A program made the position numbers and the translations under genes. This document shows positions 10,455 to 22,878 of a stretch of DNA of 64,000 nucleotides, piece after piece. The notes beneath the pieces are model-generated. The model saw nothing but the letters and a program-made list of their open reading frames with translations. It was not told the DNA's origin and did no database searches. Source of the stretch: Beaufortia kweichowensis (Eukaryota > Chordata > Actinopteri > Cypriniformes > Gastromyzontidae); assembly GCA_019155185.1 (NCBI GenBank), contig CM032811.1, forward strand, positions 13,908,075 through 13,972,074, given 5' to 3'. Numbering within the stretch: the first letter of the stretch is position 1; each line of letters begins with the position of its first letter.

Positions 10455-13400
10455 TCACAGCACCTCTTCGAGAGCCGGGAGCACCTCGCCTTTTAAATAA
10501 GCATCTAGGTCCAAATCAGGATCATCCAGATCAAGGCTGAGAAACTTCTCCACCACCTCAGCACACCTGCATTAGGAAATACATGAAATATTTAAAGCCA
10601 AGCAGCGTGCTTTGGGTTCTAATGGCACACTTCAATTGATATTTTCTGCAAGTATTTAGAGCAAAAAAATCTGCAGCACCCACATAGCACTTCCAAGAAG
10701 TGACAACTCTCCCATTGCACAGTGCAATCCACAAAACCTCCACAGCAAAGTGCAACAAACTATATAATGTCCTTATATGTGAATTTAAATCATTTTTCAT
10801 GACAGGCTAAAAATTTCACCACATTCAGAATGAGCCTGTTTCTCTTCAGTACCTGCTGTTCTGTTCATCTGCAGAGGGCCTGTCCATCTTTCTGATTGTA
10901 CTTCCTGTTCTGTACAACTCTGATACCTGCATGGACAAAACGGATTTAAAAAAGTTAAAAGAGAATAAATAAAAACAAGAAATACATCCAAACTTTTGGT
11001 TAAACTGAATGGACTACTTTTCAGTAAAGGTCATACCTCCAGTCCTCTCTTGACCAGGGCAGGAGGAACGCCGGCCAGTGTGGCGATATTTGCTGCACAA
11101 CTCGACTGGCAAATGCCATTTCTGACTTGGTACAAAAACACCAGCTCTTCTCCCTCTATAGCCGTCTCTAGAGTCTGACAAACAAAGAATCCACCGTGTA
11201 AAAAATATGGTGGAAAATCTACTGTTTTTATTACCAGGAACAGGAAAATAAAATCCAGGCACCAGTAAAGAGAGCAGTGGAGAATCAGGAAGCAAACCCA
11301 GGCGTATGAGACTGTGGAAGTTTGTTGCCAACAGTAAATGTGAACACTGTGACCCACGACGCAACCAGTGATTGAAACATGCGGTCAGGAGAGACAATCC
11401 ATCTACCTGCATCAGACACACAAGTTTGCTTCATTATGTTAGACAAGAAGTTAAAAGTTAACGTTTTTTCAGACTTACTGTGTTGGTTCCTTTGCCAAAT
11501 TCATCCACCAGAACAAGAGAATCACCCGTGCTGTTGTTTAATGAATGAGCCATCTAGAACACGATGCAAAATTATTTCAGTGACATCATCAACAGCATAT
11601 TTAATGGATGCTGTGTGAAGAGGGTGTGAATTTACATCTGATATAAATAAAAGAAAACAACAGCCAAGTTAAAAATCTGGAAACATACATGCTGAGACAC
11701 AGATCATATAAAATCATATTAAAATCTGAGATTTTCTTAGTACAGATCAATAAAATGTTTTTGATAAAAAAATTGAAGTATACTTAGAAAAGTGAGCAGT
11801 GATTTTTGAAATATAGCAGATGCAAGATAATTTTGGTCATGCATAAACAGTAATGTCTGAAACAAAAGTGTTTATAAAAAAAGTGCTGGGAATGATTTAC
11901 CTGGTTCAGGTCTATCATGAAGGTGCTCAGACCCACTGATACAGACTCACGGCTCTGGATACGGCTGAAGATTCCATCCACCAGCCCGATCTCTGCCTCT
12001 TTAGCAGGTACGTCTGAACCGATCAGAGCCATGAATACAATCAGGCCCACCTTTACAAAACAACCATAAACTAGAATGAACTTTTCTGTCACTGCTGCCT
12101 TTAAATAACAATTTGCATTTTTGTACAGTGTTGTGATTTATGTGACGTCTCTATTGTTTGCCTGTTTCAGGTAGATGCTCTTGCCCGAAGAGTTTGGCCC
12201 TGTGATAATTTTTACTTTGCCTTCAGTTTCAGAGCTGATGTAAGTGTTTGATACAAACACAGGAGTACACAGCTCCAGTAAAGGGTGTCTATGAGAGAGA
12301 GAGAGAGAAAACGATACAAGGTAACATCTGCCTGTTTGCAACTCAAAAACGACATGTTAACAATAAAGTGATTTGTTGTAAGTCAACTATTGAAACACAA
12401 AGATTTTTAGGGAGCTAAACCCCCTGAATAGAGTGTAAAATGTTTTGATGTTCACCGTGACTCAATGAGGGCCAATCTGTGGTTTGGTGTGAGGGTTGGA
12501 CAGCAGTAGCAGTGATCCTGTGATGCTTGAGCCAGAGCTATAAGACAATCCAGCTCTGCACACAGATCCATGACCTTACAGAGACAGCCGCTCCGCTGGA
12601 GCACCGAAGCCTGAAGATCCCTCATTACTGCCATCTCCAAATCTGCAAAAACAGCAAAGATTTGATGCATTCATTGTGAGAACTGCAGAAATAAATGCAT
12701 AAAAAATAAATACCTATGATATCACAGTGCAGGTCTCCCAGCATGTTGTCCAGCTCTTTGGTTCGAGCGCTGCGGTAATGCAGTCGGTCCTCTGATAGAA
12801 ACTGAAAACAAAAATGCATAAAAGAGACACAGGCATTATATGCAATAATGATTCATTATCATCAAAACTTGATATCACTTGCAATATTGCACAATAAAAT
12901 GGATTAATGCATTTAATTAAATAAAGAGGTGCAGATGCATTTTCTTGAAATACTAGTGCTTGCAAGGCAGCAAAAGAAATAGCATGTTACGGTCTGTGAT
13001 AAGCTTCGGTTTTAGGGTTTGGATCTGAGTAAATGAAATGCAGCATTCACTTTGCTGTTGTCATGACACCCAGAATTCTTGTTTTCTGTCATCTGCTCAC
13101 AAAAATCAACACATGGTCAATATGCAGGAAAAAGGCACTATAAATGCCTAAAGATTTGCAAGAAATGTAAGGACTTAGGACTTGTCACACCTGCCAATAG
13201 TGGGTAAAATTAGTAAATGTATAGGCCATAATAAGTCTTATTAGTAATTAAACTGTATTTCTATGAATTATGAGCTGAGCCGGTGAAACTGCACTTGTCA
13301 TACAAATGTGAAGACATTATATAATTTGTTATATAACATTGTATATACATTTGTTTTTCTCATATTACTGCTTTGGTGCAAAGAAAATTAACAAATATGT

Positions 13401-16400
13401 AACCACAAAAGCTTTTCTCATCATCCAATAGAAAATTCTTAATGGTAAAATGTTTTATTAGACAGTTTGTATGTCTTATGTTACAAAGATATTATTTTCA
13501 CCATACAGGTAAACCATGTATTATGTTTCAGTTCCTATTAAAGTTACTGGCCGATTGGCAAGAAAATGTCTTTTCTTCTCATCAGTATCAATTTTTCCTG
13601 CTTTTGCCACTTGGCTGGTTATAATTTTGGATAATAGAAATCCTAACCAGAATGCTTTAGAAATATAAGTGTAGTGCTGTCTTGCAAACACTGTTATAAA
13701 AAAACTGGCATACTCACAACAAAGTCAAGACCATCAATTTCAAAGCTCTGTTTATCCAGCATGGTTGGTAATCTTGGCACCGACAGTAAAAATCCAATCT
13801 GTTGTCCAACACAAAATCAAATACCAAGAGTTTATCTTTTATAATGCAGTCACTACCCATTTTTTATCTGAAGTTAAATGTGCACAAACAAGCATACAGT
13901 AAATGACTTTGATAGGCGCTGCTATTATCATATTCTGTAGTTGCTTGTCATTTAGATACATTGGTGTGCATTAATTACAAGCAGTCACCCTGGAGCAATC
14001 TGGGGTCAGGGGTCTTGCTCACAGACACAGTAGTGACCTGACCGACTCTTGATTTATTGGGTCACTCCAAGCAGGAATTGAACCTGCAACCTTCATGTTA
14101 ACAGCTCAGGGTCTTAACCATTAGCTGTCATGTCTCACTGTAATGAATAGAGAACAGCGTTAATCACGTCCACACCAGAGGAAGGTAGATGACGCTACAG
14201 GTGGCGAAGCGAGGGTCCAGCTTCTCCAGCTCGGCATGAGCCACATCTGTGAGGAAATCTGGCAGACCTATCATCCTTCTTTTCTCTGTTAGGAAGAGAA
14301 TAAAGCATTATTTATGTACTGCATATTTATTGTGTAAAAGCTTTATATATGTGCTTTACATTGTTCACACTGTTGCAACAAAATATTAGAAAGCAATGGC
14401 ATACAACTTACTCTCATCAATAACAGGGTTGACGTTCTGCCTAACAATGAATCGGTTCTCGGCTATACTTGCCTCAAAGTCCACCTGCAACAAACAAAAT
14501 TCACTGACATTAATTCAGAAATGTCTTTATCTAAATATCTTTAGTCCACGTCCCATTATTCACTCGCACCACTTTACTGATACATGAGGCGATGTAGAAA
14601 AGATCATTGGTGAAGTTTTCGCTGATTTCACTAAAAAGTTGAATGTTTTGGGGCAGCGAGCGAACGGTGTCCATAATGCACACTGCACTGTACACTGTCT
14701 GATAACGCAGAAAAACAAAGAGCACAAAAATATGATAGCTGACCTTCTGCAGGAGGTGTATAACTACAGTCCATTTAAAAAGTGTTGTGTCCACACCTTG
14801 TATAGACTTTGCCAGTCGATGACTTTTGTGTTAGAGAGAGACATCCTCTGAAGCAGTGTCTGTACGAAAGGTTTTATTAAATAATATGAAATAATTAAAT
14901 CACCCCCCAGTCACGTTGCCTAAAAACACAAAACATTGCTTTCTTATGGCTAACAAGAAAACTCTTTTTTTTATACAAGATAAAGACAAGAAAGAGGAAA
15001 AACCAATCCCAAACTTTAAAAATCATGCTAGTTTAAACACAAACATCACTGAAAACTGTACCGAGATGCTCTTGACACTCCGCAGGCAACTCTGTAGTGT
15101 CCTGAGTTCACTGAAGTTACGAGGGGATGTAAAAAAACGGATCACTTCCTGTCGTCTCTTCAGCGTTTTTAGATCTCGAGTAGGTCTGTGGAACCACTGT
15201 CTGAGAGGGAACAAAAAGGTTTTTTGTAGTTCTGAGCTTACACACCTTTTAAACATACAAGACGGACATTTTATCAAATTAGAGATTCTTACCGTAACAG
15301 CAGAGACCCAGACTTGCTTCGACAACAATTCAGTACACCTGCAAAAACATATATTCCACACAAACATTAAAGTTCTGTCCTTATTCACTCAACTTGCCAT
15401 GGAGATTTAGGATGTCAAGCTTCAAAATTGACAATGTTTAATATTGAATATTCTTTAATATTTCTTATCAAAACGTATGAGTGAATCAATAAACAATTAA
15501 ATAACTTCTTGTAATGAGTTGACATTGTGCTACCGTACTGAATGTGTTTTACCATAAAGACTCAGTCCCTCTTTCTCTCCTGACTGGAGCTTAAAAACCG
15601 AAGGATGCAGCTCGGCCTTAAAGATCTGCAGTGCACTGAGAAAAAGTGTAAACATGGTAAAACACTAGAACAAATGAAGGGTGACATATTATTAACTTGT
15701 TCATACAACTAACCTGTATGTGTCTCTGTCAATGTATACAACATCTTTTCTGTGACATAATAAGTACATAAAGATGTTTAGGATAACATATAGATACCCT
15801 TGGAAAATCTGAAATGCATAGTTGATGTACATGAATGTCTTACAGTGTGTAAGCCAGAAACTGAAATATGGGGACACCCACACTGTCGTTCAACTCTAAG
15901 CCAACTCTCCTACTTTCCACACACTTCAACAGTCCTCCTATCGACCGCATCTACAACAGAGAAGATTGTGTTGTGTCCATTCCTGCAGATATATTTCTGC
16001 AGAATAAAGCATACTCGCCATCAGCACTGAGTCTAAAGGGATACAGGAGGAGAGATAGGGGATTTTCTCGCTCTCTGTGATGGAAGGCGGGAGAAACGGG
16101 AGTTGTGCTGACAGTAGCCGCTGTCTGCTCATCTCTAAACCTGCAGAGGGCAGGAGAGACTCCATCATTGATAATCTCACTAAACTAGTCCAGCATTGTG
16201 TAACTATATGCACATTTTATGCATTATGCTGTAAAATACAATATAACAATGATTGCTTTTAGCAGTAGCTATTTGTAAAGCCTCACCAAAATTTGCACTT
16301 GGAAACATGACCACTTCAGGTTTGTAATCTGGATTTAATTCTGAAATGAAGAAAAAAGTGTTTAGCGCCTAAATTAGACAACGGTTTGATAACTTAAAAA

Positions 16401-17365
16401 AAAACCATTAAAGAAAATATGATTCAAAGACATATTATCATGCTAATTATTTCATTGAGTTGAAGAGTTTACCAAGGTTTTCGATGAACTGGGTCAGGCC
16501 GCGCTCCTGTTTAGCACTTGTAATTATGACATTTGGACTCAGCTCCTGTATGACTGACACAGAAAATGCATGTTTTATATGTTATGGGAAATATTGACTG
16601 TTATGGATGTGACAATTCTGAAAAACAGAACTTTACCTGACTATGAAAAATCATGATTTAAACATAAACCAATGCTTTAAAAACTTGAAAAGATTTTATA
16701 TCCATTTTAGTTTTGTGGGTTGGGTAGGGATAAGGATGATGTTCTGGTTATTTCATTATTATGGATGTTTAAAAAACAACAGGTTGTGTTATGTTTCACA
16801 TATATATTCACACAACATATTTTGTTATTCAAGAACCTGCATAATAAATAAATAAATAAAAATAAAAAACTTTGAGAGAGATAGACCCCACTTGGGTCTC
16901 CAAAAGACCAAATCATCTGAGCTATCAGTATAGTGAAACCCTTAAGGAAAACTTTTTCTCATGGTAAAATTGACATTTGCATGGAATTGCACCAACAGAT
17001 ATTGTGTATGCATAAAAATATGTGCAAATCATTTGGTCAACAAAAAAGAGGTAAATTCACGCGAGTGTTGCAGTACCTCTATCTAACAGCTGGAGGTCGC
17101 TGTTTTCCATCGTGTCCGGCATGAAATGCAGCGTACAATCCCGATTGTCATAATAACTCAGTCCTATACGGCCTTGCTGAACAAATACACTCAAAAAAAT
17201 CTAAAATAAAACAAAACCACATTATCATGGTACCAACACAATAAAGTACTTCATAACTGTGTATTTAAAATAATAAGAATTTACCTCACGACGTTCTTCA
17301 TCCTCATCTCCATTTACACTCACGTTTGTAAATTCAGGCTCCTGAACAAAACTGCTTTCAGACAT
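10455..17365 (-). CDS. msh5: MutS homologue 5, meiotic crossover factor
   Basis: Meiotic MutS protein that partners MSH4 to stabilise recombination intermediates for crossovers; not a mismatch-repair protein. Twenty-four exons, 5' to 3': 17285-17365, 17077-17200, 16473-16553, 16287-16340, 16019-16140, 15844-15950, 15714-15749, 15553-15635, 15293-15338, 15062-15200, 14797-14859, 14570-14698, 14412-14484, 14176-14285, 13718-13798, 12714-12801, 12456-12642, 12162-12288, 11901-12050, 11479-11553, 11263-11406, 11037-11174, 10853-10926, 10455-10566. They total 2424 nt (807 aa; human MSH5 is 834). Every splice phase closes and there is no internal stop. Core and lever domains precede the ABC ATPase: Walker A GPNSSGKS at about 565-572, Walker B LVLVDEFGKGT at about 640-650, signature-like STFMIDLNQ. 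The C-terminal LDLDDPDLDLD segment is MSH5-specific. Introns after exons 5 and 18 seem to use GC donors. Confidence 0.95.
13975..14135. repeat. Degenerate teleost dispersed repeat in msh5 intron 14
   Basis: Contains the run CCTGGAGCAATCTGGGGTCAGGGGTCTTGCTCA followed by a decayed tRNA-like box (GGAATTGAACCTGCAACC). I know this combination from interspersed repeats scattered through teleost genomes. It carries no gene and lies wholly in an intron. Confidence 0.5.
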
Positions 17366-18260
17366 ATTTTACTGTTCAGCTTTTTTCTTTCACATTTATT
17401 GTTTGCGTTCCTAACATTTATACACACGTAAAACTATGAAATATTTGCTTTATTTTAATGTTTACTTTATATAAAAACTGGTGCAAAACGTCTGCGTTGT
17501 TTTGTCCTCTCACCACAAGAGGTCAATGTCCCGCCAAACAACACATAGGGCGCGTGCACGTAAAACGTACAAATGCGTCTGCTGTGTATTATTTAAAGTT
17601 ATTTTATATTTGTAGGATTTTTCGCATATTTGTTACACGGGGAGAGTATTTATAATCAGACATATAACTAATAATTGTTACTGATAAAGATAAAGTACAA
17701 TTAATGAAACACTCAACATCTCTATATGTGGGGCAGGTTGTCACAACATTGCTTTTGTATATTATAACTGTATCAATAATGATCTGATCCTAACATCACT
17801 GCCTTTTCCTCCCTCATAGATAAATATTAAAACAAAAGTGTCCCACCCTGTAGCATAATTTAATTAGGCTTCAGCAGTTTGTTCCAAGACTCAAGGCTCT
17901 GAATTAAAGCTGACCATTATTCCATCTCTTACATAAACAAGCAATAAGAAACACACTTAGGTTTACATATAGTATCTTGGTTTAAATACTTAATCTTTTG
18001 AAATACCATACAGCTTTATAATGTTTTATGTTCTTATGCTAAACATCATTTAGAGAATAAACTCAAAAAGCATGTAGGACAGAAGAAAGTCTCATGACTA
18101 GAACTCAAATGAAAGTCGAAATTAAGTTACTTAATGTAATCAATGTAATAACCTGATTCAGGGGTAAATTAGCAGCACACAGACCAATGTAGCATTTGCA
18201 TTCAGAAAACACATCACCGTTTCAAAACAAAACACATGAGACATGCATAAGTTTCATTTG
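17366..18260. other. Intergenic region between msh5 start and rps5 3' end
   Basis: Holds the msh5 promoter side. No TATA box, long open frame, RNA gene or clear repeat is seen. The msh5 ATG is at 17363-17365, and rps5 transcription comes in from the right on the same strand. Confidence 0.5.
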
Positions 18261-18263
18261 TCC

Positions 18264-18269
18264 TTTATT
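18264..18269 (-). terminator. Polyadenylation signal of rps5
   Basis: AATAAA on the minus strand about 26 bases after the rps5 stop codon (18295-18297). It gives the very short 3' UTR typical of ribosomal protein mRNAs. Confidence 0.75.
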
Positions 18270-18294
18270 GTAATCCAACAAAAGAAAAAGGAGA

Positions 18295-19520
<1,226 letters not shown>

Positions 19521-20050
19521 CTTTCAAAAGAAGGGAGACAATTTTGTTCTAAAATAAGTCAACTTAAACTGAATAATATAGTTAAAAAATCTATAATTTT
19601 ACAATTTAAGAATATCTTAAGTTTTGTTAAGGAACTTATACTTGAACGAGAAAAAAAAACTGACAAACAATTAAAGTCTATTGAATGCAAAATGCAGACA
19701 TCGACATGAAATATTACTGATACGAGTCTAACGACAGCCGACAAGTCGCAAATAATATAATTCGTGACAAATTAAACAAAGTCAAGATAACATACTTTAA
19801 TAAAATGTTAGATATGGAGAAATAATGGTCGCAAATCTGTAATGTGTCTGATCGCTCATACTGCCTTACTAACGGAGACACCGCGAACTCATGGGACGTT
19901 ACCGAAAGCCATTAAAATAATCTTTTAAATGGACCACACGTGACAAAAAAGGATTCAAATCTAATTAATGAAGTCTTAACTACACGATATGTGTATTTTG
20001 AGGCGTGTATACGAGGTGAATGCACTGTAAAGTGTGTTTTTCAGTGTTAC

Positions 20051-20098
20051 CTTTTCAGCGTGTGTGTGTATGGCGCACTCGAGCAGGCGGAAAGGAAG
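20051..20098 (-). promoter_or_regulatory. rps5 TOP-type start and first 5' UTR exon, with ETS sites upstream
   Basis: On the minus strand the pyrimidine run CTCTTCCTTTCC (near 20089-20100) is a TOP-like start. The exon reads on to a donor match, AAAAG|GTAACA, at 20051. Just upstream (20120-20160) are two ETS sites, GCGGAAGTGG and CAGGAAGTGG. This is the standard ribosomal-protein promoter layout. The transcription start is inferred. Confidence 0.6.
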
Positions 20099-20164
20099 AG
20101 CGACACGAGGTCGGAGAAAAAAACCACTTCCGCTTAATCCACTTCCTGGTCGAAGTCTTCTTCG

Positions 20165-20880
20165 TCATTTGTCAAAGACATTTTATGCTACATTTGCGCC
20201 ACCTCCCGTTTTCTTACGTGTTTTTATTATTTACATACAGGCAGTTGTTTATTGTAGACGTTGTTTTTCGTTTTAGAAGACATTGCTTGTCCAGTAATTT
20301 ATTATTAGTTATTTATTACCCTTACATTCAGACAAAGCGATCTTTATTCTTTGTCACAGTAGTTTTGTACTGTCGCAGTATATTGTATAGCCAGCAGAGG
20401 GCAGTATAGCTTTTGCTATACATTTAACATAAACCGACATGCCAAATTAAAAAAAGTTTGTATTGTAGTAAAATGTATTAAAATCTGAAAATTATCCATT
20501 ATCCTGTTTTAAATACTAGTGGTTTATTTTATTGTGTAACATTTCTACTGTATAAAGAAAGTTGATATTAGCTGTTGATATTATATAAGTTTGTTTAGCT
20601 GTAAATACATATATTTATTAGTTACAGTTTATACTGCAAAATCATAATTGACATGCGAAAAAGAAGTTATTCTACTCATGTATTTATTCTTTTAATTATT
20701 AAGTAATTTCCTAAGCATTATTTTGTAATGTTAATTTAGAGTTTTAGTGTACATGTAGTTATACATATTGTATCATAATACAGTCACACTGTATGGTAAA
20801 TCAAAACATTTTTAAATAACTGTAAAGTTGTATCTCATTCTGTTGGCTCATTTATGAGACTTGTCGGGGCTTTTATTTTG
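20165..20880. other. Shared upstream region between divergent rps5 and cab39
   Basis: About 700 bases with no open frame of note and no RNA gene. It separates the rps5 TOP start (leftward) from the presumed cab39 5' exon (rightward). The middle is AT-rich; GC content rises again near 20870. Confidence 0.5.
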
Positions 20881-21056
20881 AAATTTCGCTCACGCTGGTG
20901 TTGCGGAAGTTCTAGTTGGTGCAGCGGTGAGTGTAGTATGAACGCACACATACACACAAATCACACACACACACACACGAGTAATCGCAGGCTAAGAAAC
21001 AACACATACTCCAGGACTTACATCGGTCCTCTTTAGAAAACACCGAGGGAAACCCA
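20880..21056 (+). promoter_or_regulatory. Candidate cab39 promoter and 5' UTR exon
   Basis: A GC-richer patch with TTGCGGAAGTTC (ETS-like) near 20900, followed by two possible donors: GCAGCG|GTGAGT near 20927 and CCCAA|GTAAGG near 21057. Either could splice to the acceptor TTTCACAG about 40 bases before the cab39 ATG. The choice is not decidable by eye. Confidence 0.4.
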
Positions 21057-22878
21057 AGTAAGGTGTGATGCTGTTTTTTCACGTGCAGTTTGTTCTTGTT
21101 TTAAGCCTTGCACATGTTAAAAGTGCATTCAGGGGCCTATTAGATCAAATGCACACGCACAGATGTATCATACTCACACAGTCTCTAGGATCAGATGTGC
21201 ATTTGGGCTTCCAAAAATATACATTGTTTATAAAGAGATAGAAAGTTATCTGTATTCATCACACAGGGCATTTGGGTTGCGCAAAAAAGACTGTCTCAAA
21301 CCCTAGACAGCAGTTTTGGGTACCACGGGTACTGGTCGTCCAAAGCAACGTTTTTGGGGCATTAGCATACGTCCATTATTTAAAATGCTGTCTAGGTAGG
21401 CAGGTCATGAGTGTCTAAATCTGTCAATAGAAGAATAAATGTACCTGTCATCTTGACGTACCACCCATAAGTAATAAAAGTTTGTGAGCCTCAGTCTAAA
21501 TGCAAAACTTGAGATATATCTGCAAACATGTGCATGGTGTGTTTTCATTGTCCTCTGAATGTGTGTTATCAACATTATAGATGCTTAAATAATCACATGT
21601 GGCCAGTGCATCTCTGGAGAGATAAATGTTGGACTAGATCCTCTGTCTCAGTGAACTGTAGCATCTGTTAAGGTTTTTGTTATGTGCAGACATGTAGGTT
21701 GTGGTCACCAGGTGATGGATTTGGCTGCATTGCACAGCGTAGAGATTAACAGTCTGGACGTGTGGTGCTGTGACGCACACATCCCAAAAGCTGCCACATG
21801 GACATTTAAAGACATGTGACATACTGCAGTGGATATTATTACTGTAGATATTCATGATCTCACCATATTATTGTCATGTGCATTTCAACCAGGGGTTCAT
21901 AATACATTTTTTAACTAATGGTCTACTGCAAGTTAATAGGAAATACTGCAAAGGCAATCCACCCTTTTTTATTCTGTATTGACTAAAAGTGTATCTGATG
22001 GTCGAAAATCTTTTCAGGCAAATTCTTTTGGCATTTCATGTTCAAGTAAATACATCGGACTTAAATCACTGTCACATTGCTTGTCATAAAGAAGTTGTGT
22101 TATTGTGTGTTTATTGGGGAGGGGCTATGAAAGAACCAGGTGATTTATCTTCATGTCATCTGATTATTTTACAGCCAGTGTGCTTGACAACATGAATTTT
22201 AGTGTTTGCGTTTCATTTGTTGGAGTTTTACTTCTGTGCTTTTTATAGAGGAAGTCAACGCACAGCATTATACACCGAAGAGGTTTTTGCTGCACATTTC
22301 CTGTTACTTTGTTGAAGTGTAACAAGGTTCTTTAGCGTCTGTGGTTTATGGCTGCTTGAATCACCTGTATGTGTTTGTGTGTTCAGATTTTGTGAATGCT
22401 TTTTTCAGTCTCCACCCAGGGTTTTTCTTGAGCAATAGGCCAAGGATCAGCGATATATGGCTTTTCTGAGAGTATATGCATTTATTTTACCTGTTGTGTA
22501 CATTGGGTGTGGTTGATAGTGATAGTCAGTGTGAACATTGTTGGGTTTGATCAGTGTGTTTTGGAGTCAGTCGGTGAGGTGAGTTTTTATTTTTATGAAC
22601 TGTAAGAGTTCTAGACGCCAGTGTTATACTTTGGACCGACACTTATTTCGTTTTTCTTTTTCAGTTTTACAGTTTTCATTATTCCTAGCTCATCGTCTTG
22701 ACTTTTGTCACATGTTAATTGTTTCATTTGTTTCTCATCCCTTTTGTTTGTTTTATACTTCCTATGGCATCACATAATAATTATAATCATTTATTCTCTC
22801 TCGATCTTTTCTCTCTGTTGTGTTGTCTATTTCACAGGTGTGCACTTTTTTACGCGGTTGCTCTGGTAACGTGTCGCC

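Noticed and set aside
14916..15410. 164-residue plus-strand frame
   Set aside because: Antisense to msh5 exons 9-10, with no domain; a shadow of the real gene.
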